From Candidatus Equicola faecalis (lineage in GTDB: Bacteria > Bacteroidota > Bacteroidia > Bacteroidales > Bacteroidaceae), in assembly GCA_018065185.1 (NCBI GenBank), contig JAGHTU010000025.1, positions 1 to 60,351 of the forward strand: DNA of 60,351 nt, read 5' to 3'. Below the pieces are notes generated by a model, which did no database searches, had not been told where the DNA came from, and worked only from the letters and a program-made list of their open reading frames with translations. Of this stretch, positions 53,093-60,351 are shown piece after piece. Numbering within the stretch: the stretch's first letter is position 1; every line of letters starts with the position of its first letter. Position numbers and translations under genes: made by a program.

Positions 53093-55723
53093 ATGATGAT
53101 GAGAACGATACTGTCTGTCATATTGATGTTGATGGTGTGTTGCGCTCCTGCGCAACGCTATTATCTTTCAGGCGTTGATTCCGACCATGCCAAGCCATGG
53201 GACTTTTATTGCTCCAAAGGGCAGAATGCTGGTAAATGGAAAAAGATTGCCGTGCCTTCTTGCTGGGAGTTGCAGGGATTCGGAGCTTATACATACGGCA
53301 GGTTCTATACTCAAAAAGGTTCGACTCCAAGCGATGAGTCGGGAAGGTATCGCATCACCTTCAGCGTTGCGAGACCTGATTATGATGAGGCTGTCTATCG
53401 CCTTGTGTTTGAAGGCAGCATGACCGACACACAGGTGTGGATAGACGGCAGACAAGTGGGCGAGATACATCAGGGCGGTTTCACGGAGTTTTCCTACGAC
53501 ATCACTTCGTTTGTCATTCCGGGCAGGAAGCAGACACTCGAAGTGCTGGTCAGTAAGGAATCTGCCAATGCAAGCGTGAATTCTGCGGAACGCCGTGCCG
53601 ACTGGTGGCTTTTCGGTGGCATATATCGTCCTGTATATATTGAAGCCTTGCCTAAGGAACATATTGAAAATCTCGCTGTTGATGCACGTGCCAATGGCGA
53701 TGTATATGTGAATATCGCCAACCTCGACCTTGTTCTCGAAGGAAAGCCTATCGCATACGATGCCGAGGCAGGTTGTTTCCACTGCGGAAAGGTTAAGACC
53801 TGGGATCCGGAGCACCCTAATCTATATACTGCCACATTCTCTTTGAAGAACGGCAGGCACAGTATCACTCAAAAGATAGGTTTCCGCACCATTGAATTTC
53901 GTCCTCATGACGGCATTTATCTCAACGGCACACGACTTGTGGTGAAAGGCACCAACCGCCATTGTTTCCATCCTGAGAAGGGTAGGGCTGTGAGCAGACA
54001 CGATGACCTGATGGATGCAAGGCTCATCAAACAGATGAATATGAATGCCGTCCGCTGTCATTATCCGAGCAACAGGTCGTTTCTTGAAATCTGCGATTCC
54101 ATAGGTCTGTTGTATCTTGACGAATTCCCGGGTTGGCAGACGCATTATGATGACGCGACCTCACGGCGTCTCTTGCCAGAATTCATACGCCGTGATATGA
54201 ATCATCCTTGCGTTTTCATCTGGAGCAACGGAAACGAAGGAGGGTGGAACACTTCCGTTGACCATCTGTTTTCCGAACTTGACATCCAGAAGCGCAAGGT
54301 GATACATCCTTGGGCTGATTTTGATGGTATCGACACTCATCATTATCCTGCCTATCAGACTGGCACTTACCGTATGCAGAACGGAGATAACGTGTTTATG
54401 CCGACAGAGTTTCTGCACGGGAAATACGACAAGGGGCAGGGGGCTGCACTTGAAGATATGTGGACCCACTGGACCTCTTCTCCTCTTTTTGCCGGAGGTT
54501 TTCTCTGGGCTTATGTTGACGAGGCTGTCCGTCGCACCGACCTGCCTATTGGAAAGTCCAAGGGCAAGCATTTCGCAGATAAAGGATTCAACATAAAAGA
54601 CTGCATCCTCGATAGTGATGGTGGCAATGGTCCTGATGGGTGCGTGGATTCTTACCGTCAGCCGGAGGCAAGTTTCTTCACCATACGCGAGGTGTGGAGT
54701 CCTGTATATATTGACCGAATCCATATCACGCCATCATTTGACGGGCGTTTCCTTGTCAGCAATCATTACCTTTTCACGAATCTCGACGAATGTAGTATGA
54801 CTTATCGTGTGCTCCGCTCTAAGGGAGGTGTGATGGCTCACGGTGATGTCTCTCTTCCTGCTCTTGCCCCCAACGAGACTGGGTACGCAAAGTTTGATAT
54901 GCCGAAGGACTTTTGGCGTGGCGACATACTTGAACTCGTGGCATATAATGCTGCCCAAGAGGTGACGTGCCGATGGTCGTACCCCATACACAGGGCAGAA
55001 GAGCAACTCTCCGACATCGACTTGAAAAGTGTCAAACAAGTAGAAAAGGGTTTGGACCTTATACCTGTCGGCACATCAAGGATTGAAGATGTCCGATGGT
55101 ATGAATTGCCTGACGGTCGTTTGTATATGGATGCACGTTTGTTCAACAATCAGCGCACGGCAAATCTTACTGACGAGAGCCGTTGGCAAGTGGGCGTGTC
55201 GTTTGATTATCCTGAAACCGATGTTGATTCTGTGACTTGGGAGGGCAGGGGACCGTATCGCGTATGGCGCAACAGGCTGAAAGGTCAACAATATGGCATC
55301 TGGAGTCTTGCCTACAACAATACCGTGACGGGGCAATATAACTCTGCCCAATGTCCTGTCTATCCTGAATTTAAGGGCTATCGAAGTGAGATACGATGGG
55401 TAGATATCTTGAATAAGGATAAGACTCATTGGAAGGTTACCTCGCTCACAGAAAACCTCTATCTCCGTCTCTTTACTCCAGAAGAAGCCATTGACCAAAC
55501 TCCGGGAGAGATGACAGGTGTCGAGATGACGGTAAGAAAAAAGCAGGAGCGCACGATGATTCCGTTTCCTGCCGGTAACATATCATTCCTTCTCTCCATA
55601 CCTCCGATGCAGAGCTATAAGCTTCTTGAGCAACTTGGACCTCATAGCCAACCTGATAACATCCGCATCAAGTCTGGCGACGAAGGGTTTCATATTAGGC
55701 TTATCTTCGAAACTTATAAGTAG
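53093..55723 (+). CDS. Glycoside hydrolase family 2, probable beta-galactosidase
   Basis: 876 aa with signal peptide (ILSVILMLMVCCAPAQ). Jelly-roll N domain with VPSCWELQGFGAYTYG, Ig-like domain, TIM barrel with GTNRHCFHPEKG, acid/base Glu in WSNGNEGGWN and probable nucleophile Glu in MPTEFLHGKY. The C-terminal Bgal small-chain-like domain has TWEGRGPYRVW. Three ATGs run in series at the start (53093-53101). It starts 4 nt after the DUF362 fusion gene, so they are co-transcribed. Exact substrate (galactoside versus other beta-glycoside) is inferred from family only. Confidence 0.92.
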   Translation: MMMRTILSVILMLMVCCAPAQRYYLSGVDSDHAKPWDFYCSKGQNAGKWKKIAVPSCWELQGFGAYTYGRFYTQKGSTPSDESGRYRITFSVARPDYDEAVYRLVFEGSMTDTQVWIDGRQVGEIHQGGFTEFSYDITSFVIPGRKQTLEVLVSKESANASVNSAERRADWWLFGGIYRPVYIEALPKEHIENLAVDARANGDVYVNIANLDLVLEGKPIAYDAEAGCFHCGKVKTWDPEHPNLYTATFSLKNGRHSITQKIGFRTIEFRPHDGIYLNGTRLVVKGTNRHCFHPEKGRAVSRHDDLMDARLIKQMNMNAVRCHYPSNRSFLEICDSIGLLYLDEFPGWQTHYDDATSRRLLPEFIRRDMNHPCVFIWSNGNEGGWNTSVDHLFSELDIQKRKVIHPWADFDGIDTHHYPAYQTGTYRMQNGDNVFMPTEFLHGKYDKGQGAALEDMWTHWTSSPLFAGGFLWAYVDEAVRRTDLPIGKSKGKHFADKGFNIKDCILDSDGGNGPDGCVDSYRQPEASFFTIREVWSPVYIDRIHITPSFDGRFLVSNHYLFTNLDECSMTYRVLRSKGGVMAHGDVSLPALAPNETGYAKFDMPKDFWRGDILELVAYNAAQEVTCRWSYPIHRAEEQLSDIDLKSVKQVEKGLDLIPVGTSRIEDVRWYELPDGRLYMDARLFNNQRTANLTDESRWQVGVSFDYPETDVDSVTWEGRGPYRVWRNRLKGQQYGIWSLAYNNTVTGQYNSAQCPVYPEFKGYRSEIRWVDILNKDKTHWKVTSLTENLYLRLFTPEEAIDQTPGEMTGVEMTVRKKQERTMIPFPAGNISFLLSIPPMQSYKLLEQLGPHSQPDNIRIKSGDEGFHIRLIFETYK

Positions 55724-55750
55724 TTTGAGAATCAATTTGATTCTCTCAAC
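55724..55750. terminator. Convergent terminator after GH2
   Basis: Stem TTGAGAATCAA / TTGATTCTCtCAA lies directly after the GH2 stop codon and 20 nt beyond the deaminase stop codon on the other strand. Only short T-runs flank it. Confidence 0.55.
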
Positions 55751-55769
55751 CACTTGATAGAATCTAACG

Positions 55770-56276
55770 TCAGTATTCCGTTTTCTCTGTGTCTTCCTCC
55801 CACATGCGGAACACGCGCAGCGCCTCTTCCCGTAGCAGTTGCCTGGCTGGTTTTTTGCGCACGCTCAACGGGCGGTCTATTTCCTCGTAGATGAAAGCGT
55901 CATCAAAACCGATATTTGCTGCATCGTCTTTGGTGTTGGCATAAAAGATGCGGTCAATATGTGCCCAATATATAGCACCGAGGCACATCGGGCAAGGCTC
56001 ACATGAGGTGTATATGTCGCATCCTTGCAGGTCGAAGGTGTGTAGCTGTTCGCACGCACGGCGTATGGCACTTACCTCGGCATGGGCTGTTGGGTCGTTG
56101 TGTAGCGTGACGTTGTTGCTACCTTCAGCAATTATCTCTCCGTCTTTCACAATTACGGCACCAAACGGACCGCCTCCGCGTTTCACGCTTTCTTCAGACA
56201 GCGCAATGGCACGGCGCATGAAAGCCTCCTGTATTTCCCCTCCAAAGGAGAGTTTTGTTGATTGTTGATTGTCCAT
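55770..56276 (-). CDS. Nucleoside/guanine deaminase
   Basis: 168 aa, cytidine-deaminase fold. Zinc ligands are HAEVSAI (His and catalytic Glu) and PCPMCLGA (two Cys). IGFDDAFIYEEI and the C-terminal MWEEDTEKTEY follow the Bacillus-type guanine deaminase pattern more than TadA. It converts guanine to xanthine or a related base. It starts 47 nt after ddh ends and may share its transcript. Confidence 0.9.
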   Translation of the reverse strand: MDNQQSTKLSFGGEIQEAFMRRAIALSEESVKRGGGPFGAVIVKDGEIIAEGSNNVTLHNDPTAHAEVSAIRRACEQLHTFDLQGCDIYTSCEPCPMCLGAIYWAHIDRIFYANTKDDAANIGFDDAFIYEEIDRPLSVRKKPARQLLREEALRVFRMWEEDTEKTEY

Positions 56277-56323
56277 ATTTTAAGTTAGAGTTTTGAGTTT
56301 TTCTTTAGCCCTTCCGTCAATCG

Positions 56324-57223
56324 TCACACCATCGCGCCGATTATATCCTCGCGGTTGCCGGGAAGCATATCAATCACAGGGATTTCTATCATCGTGTAGC
56401 ATCCTGGTTGTTGGCACATACTGGCACGAGCCAGATTTACAAGCACCTGAGCCGTCAGAGCAGGATTGTTGATGCGCATATTAAATTCCAAGAGCTGGTT
56501 TTGTGTGACTCCGCTCACTCCCTTGCGCACGAGGTTCACGCCATGCCCCATGTCTTTTATCTCGTCAATACTCTTTACGGCATTCACATACGTCTCGTCA
56601 GAGGCAAAATAAGGGTCTTCTTTTATCAGTCTCGTCACTTCGGCAAGGTCGGCTCCCTCTTCCAGTTCCACATACACCATACGCCGATGCAGGCTTTCAC
56701 CCTTCGGGATGGTTAGAGAGAGTGCATCTCTCACACCTTTCTTACTCTTTACGCATACGGTATGCCCCATACTCATGCCGGGACCGAAATTGGTGTATGT
56801 GAGTCCCTTCGGTGCCAATGCTTGAAAGAGTGTACGCACCACAGAGTCTGACCCCGGGTCCCAACCGGCAGAGATGACAGACACGGTATTGGTCTTTTTG
56901 TTCAACGCCATCAGTCTTCTACGATAGTCCAATATCGAGGTGTGTATATCGAAACTGTCAACGGTGTTGATGCCAAGTGGCAATATCTGTTTTGCATATT
57001 CCAAACAGCTGCGTGTGGGCGTTGCAAGGATTGCCACATCCACATCCTTGAGCCTGCGGATATCGCTAACTACGGGACATCCTTTCACGGTATCTTCTCC
57101 CTCTGCCACATGCCGACGCACTATTCCTGCCACCTCCATGTCAGGGGTTACTTGTAGTGTGTCAAGTGTGTAGTGACCGATATTTCCATAGCCTACCACG
57201 GCTACACGAATCTTTTTCATCAT
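56324..57223 (-). CDS. ddh: Meso-diaminopimelate D-dehydrogenase
   Basis: 299 aa. NADP-binding GYGNIGHYTLD at the N-terminus (AVVGYGNIG), then ILATPTRSCLEYA, SAGWDPGSDSVVRTLFQ and GPGMSMGHT, the hallmark DAP dehydrogenase segments. It makes meso-diaminopimelate in one step from tetrahydrodipicolinate for lysine and peptidoglycan. Two ATGs are adjacent at the start (57223, 57220). Promoter at 57276-57246. Confidence 0.95.
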   Translation of the reverse strand: MMKKIRVAVVGYGNIGHYTLDTLQVTPDMEVAGIVRRHVAEGEDTVKGCPVVSDIRRLKDVDVAILATPTRSCLEYAKQILPLGINTVDSFDIHTSILDYRRRLMALNKKTNTVSVISAGWDPGSDSVVRTLFQALAPKGLTYTNFGPGMSMGHTVCVKSKKGVRDALSLTIPKGESLHRRMVYVELEEGADLAEVTRLIKEDPYFASDETYVNAVKSIDEIKDMGHGVNLVRKGVSGVTQNQLLEFNMRINNPALTAQVLVNLARASMCQQPGCYTMIEIPVIDMLPGNREDIIGAMV

Positions 57224-57245
57224 CTTCTTTTTATCTTACTTTTTA

Positions 57246-57276
57246 CAAAGGTAGTGCAAATCAAGAATAAAGCAAA
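57246..57276 (-). promoter_or_regulatory. Promoter of ddh
   Basis: Minus strand TTTG (57276-57273), 19-nt spacer, TACCTTTG (57253-57246), with transcription start about 15-20 nt before the ddh ATG. Confidence 0.65.
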
Positions 57277-57300
57277 ACGAAAAACGAATTAATAACTAAT

Positions 57301-57445
57301 TTTCTCGCAGAGCAAATCTTGCCTCATGTGAGGTGTTGCCTGAAAGTGAATCCCTTTCTGCAAGCAAGCTTGCCGAAGGCATCTCCTTTCCGTCAAGCCA
57401 TCTTCGATGTCTCAAGATTTGAAGCAGAGGAGCAGAGAACGCAGA
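57301..57445 (+). repeat. Partial copy of the MITE-like element
   Basis: Begins TTTTCTCGCAGAGCAAATC like the left end at 20115 and shares the exact 40-bp stretch 57381-57420 with 20197-20237. The right terminal inverted repeat is missing, so the copy is truncated. It lies in the same orientation as the 20-kb copy, while the neighbouring 22-bp array is inverted. Confidence 0.65.
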
Positions 57446-57493
57446 GCCCCCCTAAATCTCCCCAAGGGGAGACTTTATGCAGAAACAGAAACC

Positions 57494-57794
57494 GGATTTC
57501 CATCAAGGGGAACTCGGATATCCATCAATGGAGTCCCGGATATCCATCGATGGAGTCTCGTATAACCATCGAAGGGGTCCCGTATAACCATCGAAGGGAT
57601 GCCATAGAGCACATCAGGAGAGCCCCTCGACAGCATCGCGACACCCCCAAGAAAGCACCGGAAAGTCCCCTCAATTGGAACAGATGTTCCGCGACTTCGA
57701 AGGATGAAAAACAAGCGTGCGTTTGACCGTTCACAAACGATGGGAAGACGAGGCACAAACGAGCGTTTGTCGAGACCCAAACGAGCGTTTGTCA
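57494..57794. repeat. 22-bp-phased repeat array, locus 3 (inverted relative to locus 1)
   Basis: Five 22-bp B-type units (57494-57603) share cores TATCCATCGATGGAG and TATAACCATCGAAGGGG. A linker containing the complement of GGGGGTGTCGCGATGC is followed by the core CGATGGGAAGACGAGG (57738-57753) and two A-type units with ACAAACGAGCGTTTGT (57751-57794). The order is the reverse complement of locus 1. The A end lies about 30 nt from the rloB stop codon. Confidence 0.85.
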
Positions 57795-57826
57795 AAAAGC
57801 ATGCGTAAGTTTGATGATTTCGGTGG

Positions 57827-58648
57827 TCATGGGGTGGGTATTTTGTACTTCCTGCTTTTATACTCTCCATCTGTTTCAATTAGTCCGTCTGCCACAAGTT
57901 GCTTGAGATAATCGCGAGTCCTTGAGGGTTTGAGTCCAATGTGTTTTGAAATAGATTTTGAATCTGAAATTCCACTATCGGCGATAAATTGTAGTATTTG
58001 TCGCCGAATTTCAATATTTCGATTTGAAATTTCCGTTTTTTGTACATTTTCATTTGAATCATCTTCATTCATTGAAGCTATTAATTCAAACACCTTATGC
58101 ATTTGACTATATGCTATCTTATCCTCTGGGGTTACTTCGCTTAAGCGAGAAAATTCTTTTGCGTAACCTATGGCACGTTGCAAGTCACCATTTTCAGTAA
58201 GATATTTATAAAGATTGTTCTTCTTAAAATAGTGAGCTGTTTTGGCGTAATCTGGCATATAATGCTGAAGGTCGAGTAACACATCCTTGTAAGATTCATA
58301 ATGTTTGATAGACAGCTGTGGCAGAAAATGAAGAAGGAACCAAAACTCGGTACAGGGATTTGTTTCAATCCACCATACATTACAACTACTACAAGCTTTT
58401 AACTTTAGATAGGTTGCCATCTCGGCAGGAACTTTCAGCAAGCGATCCATATCTACGAGACAAACCACATAGTCAGTATCGCGCTTCACATAATCCTCAG
58501 CCAATTTCGCCATATGCGGAATGTCCGAATGCTGAGGAAAGTCTGGTACCACCTTGAATTTATAATGACAAGTTATACGAAGTGTATCAAAGTACCACCA
58601 TTCAGTTTCGCCTTCACCTATGATTACAATACTCTTCTTTACTGCCAT
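57827..58648 (-). CDS. rloB: RloB-like protein with C-terminal winged helix
   Basis: 273 aa. The N-terminal 170 residues match RloB/AbiLii: IIGEGETEWWYFDTLR, VCLVDMDRLLK and the hallmark ETNPCTEFWFLLHF, a TOPRIM-like nuclease fold. After about residue 205 a separate domain appears: RRQILQFIADSGISDSKSIS then LKPSRTRDYLKQLVADGLIE, a winged-helix DNA-binding domain not normally part of RloB. It lies 6 nt after the ATPase gene. The pair resembles AbiL abortive-infection systems; RloA/B genes are also known from hsd loci of Campylobacter. Confidence 0.85.
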   Translation of the reverse strand: MAVKKSIVIIGEGETEWWYFDTLRITCHYKFKVVPDFPQHSDIPHMAKLAEDYVKRDTDYVVCLVDMDRLLKVPAEMATYLKLKACSSCNVWWIETNPCTEFWFLLHFLPQLSIKHYESYKDVLLDLQHYMPDYAKTAHYFKKNNLYKYLTENGDLQRAIGYAKEFSRLSEVTPEDKIAYSQMHKVFELIASMNEDDSNENVQKTEISNRNIEIRRQILQFIADSGISDSKSISKHIGLKPSRTRDYLKQLVADGLIETDGEYKSRKYKIPTP

Positions 58649-58654
58649 GTTATA

Positions 58655-59950
58655 TTATTCAGTTTCAAGATAAACACTTCCAAGAAATGGTAAGTCAACT
58701 AACTTACCTTGTTTGTATGCATTATATGCATTCATAGTCTTGTGCAGACCAAGTGATGAAAGTCGCTTTATTTGAGTGGCACCCACTTCGCTCTTGTCGG
58801 TGAACCAAACTACATCTCTACGAATAAAATCTTCGTTTAGAAGGTTGATATCGTGAGTAGTCATCAGAATCTGAGATGACCCTTCGCTATTAGCAAGGAA
58901 GAGTTTGATGAAATAAGAAAGTAGTTCGTAATGAATACTTGTCTCAATTTCATCTATAGGAATGAAGTTATTCTCATGTAAAACATAATACAACACTATT
59001 GACATGCCAAGGAAGCGGTGCGTACCAGCAGATTCTAATTGCTCGTTCAACTCATACTTACCACCTTCACCCGTATGAAGAAACACGATATCGTCATACT
59101 TGATTGTCCCGCGTTTAAGCATCTCAAGTTTTGCCTCTTCGGATAAAGGTGCACTTTTTATAGCCAACTCTATATCTTCCGTAATAGTGTCTTCACGTTC
59201 ATTAAGTGTCATATCAACGATGTTAAAATCGCTAGCCCTAAGCAACCGAAGTAGAAATTGTTTCTTTTCTCCATTATGATCATTGTGCAACTCATTACGC
59301 ACATTATGTAAAAGTGAGTTACGTGGAGTCAATAGGGCTTGCATGTTATGCTCAAAGAAATAACTAACGTCATTCAGTTTTGATGTAATTGTGTTTGACT
59401 CCCGAAAAGCAGCCATTACCGTACAATTATTTGTAGTATTACCAGTTATGGCACGTTGGGAAATTTTGTCAATCCCCACTTTACTACTAAACAATACTTC
59501 TGAATGGTCGGTATCTGGTTGATAGAAGCGTTTGTATAGTGTAGTGGGGCGTACACTGGTATAGACCATGAGTGACTCCTCATATATGCGTTTACTATCA
59601 AATGTAATACTGAGTACATACTTCTCGCCATTTATCCAAAAGGTCATCTGCATGTGCGAATGTTCCTGTTCGCTATGCTTATCAAGCAAGAAAGGAGAAT
59701 AGCCCATTCCGTCATTCTTTGACTCAGGTTTTTCAATCATGATACTACGAAAAAAGGAGAGTGCATTCAGTATCGTAGTTTTACCGCTTGCATTACTACC
59801 ATATACGATACCTATCTTTAGGAGTTTAACACCTTCTGCCACTTCGTGAACATATTGTTCCCGCATATTTTCATCATTATTTGGCAAAAAATTAATAGTT
59901 TGACTCTCCCTAATGCTATAAAAATTTTGTACTTGAAATTCTTGTATCAT
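58655..59950 (-). CDS. rloA: RloA-like AAA15 family ATPase (AbiLi-type)
   Basis: 431 aa. The SMC-like start FQVQNFYSIRESQTINF is followed by Walker A VYGSNASGKTTIL. Late motifs are LESAGTHRFLGMS (signature-like), FIPIDEIETSIHY (Walker B) and ILMTTHDINLL (His switch). Such ATPases act as sensors paired with a TOPRIM-type effector (RloB, or DUF4435 in PARIS). Codon content is AT-richer than neighbouring housekeeping genes, consistent with transfer. It has a consensus promoter and precedes rloB. Confidence 0.88.
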   Translation of the reverse strand: MIQEFQVQNFYSIRESQTINFLPNNDENMREQYVHEVAEGVKLLKIGIVYGSNASGKTTILNALSFFRSIMIEKPESKNDGMGYSPFLLDKHSEQEHSHMQMTFWINGEKYVLSITFDSKRIYEESLMVYTSVRPTTLYKRFYQPDTDHSEVLFSSKVGIDKISQRAITGNTTNNCTVMAAFRESNTITSKLNDVSYFFEHNMQALLTPRNSLLHNVRNELHNDHNGEKKQFLLRLLRASDFNIVDMTLNEREDTITEDIELAIKSAPLSEEAKLEMLKRGTIKYDDIVFLHTGEGGKYELNEQLESAGTHRFLGMSIVLYYVLHENNFIPIDEIETSIHYELLSYFIKLFLANSEGSSQILMTTHDINLLNEDFIRRDVVWFTDKSEVGATQIKRLSSLGLHKTMNAYNAYKQGKLVDLPFLGSVYLETE

Positions 59951-59979
59951 AATCTTTGCTTCATTAGTAAAATTCGGAG

Positions 59980-60011
59980 CAAATGTATGACAAAAAACTC
60001 GTTAAGCCAAA
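59980..60011 (-). promoter_or_regulatory. Promoter of the rloAB pair
   Basis: Minus strand TTTG (60011-60008), exactly 20-nt spacer, TACATTTG (59987-59980). Transcription would start about 25 nt before the rloA ATG. Confidence 0.7.
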
Positions 60012-60017
60012 TATAAT

Positions 60018-60236
60018 CTATAAAAATGTGAGAAAATCACGATTTTTAGACATAAATGTTGCATTCCTCCTCACCAACGAAGCGGGGATTTCTATCATCT
60101 CCACATCCTCGTCGCCTATCTCGGTGGGCATCCCACACTGTACAGGATTACGAAAGAATGGCACACTTTCTGTCGGCTCAGCCTTCAAACCTGCTTTATT
60201 CAGTTCTTGCAGTATTTCTTCTTTTTCGGTGGTCAT
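60018..60236 (-). pseudogene. Truncated S24-type peptidase (LexA/UmuD-like) gene
   Basis: 72 aa from ATG 60236. The segment VPFFRNPVQCGMPTEIGDED then IPASLVRRNATFM resembles the cleavage-site and early strand region of Bacteroidales S24 peptidases, where V-Q-C-G-[IM]-P-T-E is typical and the Cys-Gly is the self-cleavage site. The G-D-S-M catalytic serine motif that should follow is missing. The frame runs instead into SKNRDFLTFL and a stop just before the rloA promoter. It looks like a gene cut by insertion of the rloAB module. Confidence 0.55.
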
Positions 60237-60351
60237 GTGGTGGTGGGGCTATTTATTTGTAATTGCCATTAATTTCCTTTTCCAAAGACGTTTCGATATA
60301 ATATCTTAATTTTACCCCACCAATAATTCTCTATGTTTTGCTAGGAATATC
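60237..60351. other. Window end, upstream of the S24 remnant
   Basis: AT-rich sequence with GGTGGGG (60239-60245) and its complement CCCCACC (60324-60330) about 80 nt apart. No ORF, promoter or repeat is convincing. Confidence 0.4.

Noticed and set aside
53866..53960. Loss of GH2 activity because of sequence divergence
   Set aside because: Both catalytic glutamate contexts (SNGNEGG and MPTEFLHG) are present.
57475..57879. 134-aa and 77-aa minus-strand frames over array locus 3
   Set aside because: Same artefact as locus 1. Similarity between the predicted peptides follows from the DNA repeats, and the frame overlaps the rloB 3' end.

Overview
The window looks like a chromosomal piece of a Prevotellaceae member (Prevotella/Segatella-like, order Bacteroidales). 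The evidence is the mix of Na+-translocating NADH:quinone reductase (nqrA-F), a type IX secretion plug protein, a GldB-like lipoprotein, a smalltalk small protein, DUF3078/DUF4468/putative-porin outer-membrane genes, and repeated Bacteroidetes-type promoters (TTTG, a spacer of about 19-20 nt, then TAnnTTTG). I saw no rRNA, tRNA, CRISPR array or complete transposase gene.

Layout. 0-1.7 kb: tail of an HNH nuclease gene and a DUF4143 ATPase whose promoter/operator and terminator exist in two copies on either side of it. 1.7-13.8 kb: aspS, a divergent DUF3078 gene, then a probable minus-strand operon smpB-glyA-T9SS plug-nitroreductase-dedA-manC-GH3 xylosidase, and a queuosine-precursor transporter. 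13.9-19.9 kb: the complete nqrABCDEF operon and a cupin gene. 19.9-20.9 kb: terminator, a 36-aa smalltalk gene, a MITE-like element with terminal inverted repeats and a 22-bp-phased repeat array. 20.9-29.2 kb: type I restriction-modification locus hsdM-(DUF4143 ATPase)-hsdS-(four-helix-bundle protein)-hsdR. 29.4-31.1 kb: three small unrecognised genes, two of which share a short peptide motif. 31.1-38.6 kb: probable operon map-tsaD-rlmH-ABC-F-gldB-like-uvrA. 38.7-45.6 kb: pepD, a small membrane protein and an OmpH-like lipoprotein, a translationally coupled set (DUF4468, 58-aa membrane protein, porin, HD hydrolase) and rubrerythrin. 45.8-49.7 kb: HigBA-type toxin-antitoxin, acyltransferase, a gene-poor repeat region, a secreted protein of unknown function and a DUF1349 protein. 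49.8-55.7 kb: a plus-strand operon of Fe-S aldo/keto reductase, a beta-propeller/DUF362 fusion and a GH2 beta-galactosidase. 55.8-57.2 kb: nucleoside deaminase and diaminopimelate dehydrogenase. 57.3-60.3 kb: second copies of the repeat elements, an RloAB (AbiL-type) defence pair and a truncated S24 peptidase gene.

The most unusual signal is a family of short tandem repeats with a strict 22-bp period (about two helical turns), many units carrying small dyads, at 20.49-20.86, 48.00-48.33 and 57.49-57.79 kb. All three share the 16-mer CGATGGGAAGACGAGG. Each array begins about 15-35 nt beyond the stop codon of a minus-strand gene, and two of those genes are defence genes (hsdR, rloB). A MITE-like repeat accompanies two of the three arrays. 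Other points of interest are a shared operator-like motif (AYGGAYAAA) at both DUF4143 ATPase genes, 10-bp tandem repeats on both sides of the extra gene in the hsd locus, a promoter-bearing repeat upstream of unrelated genes, and an unknown three-gene cassette next to hsdM.
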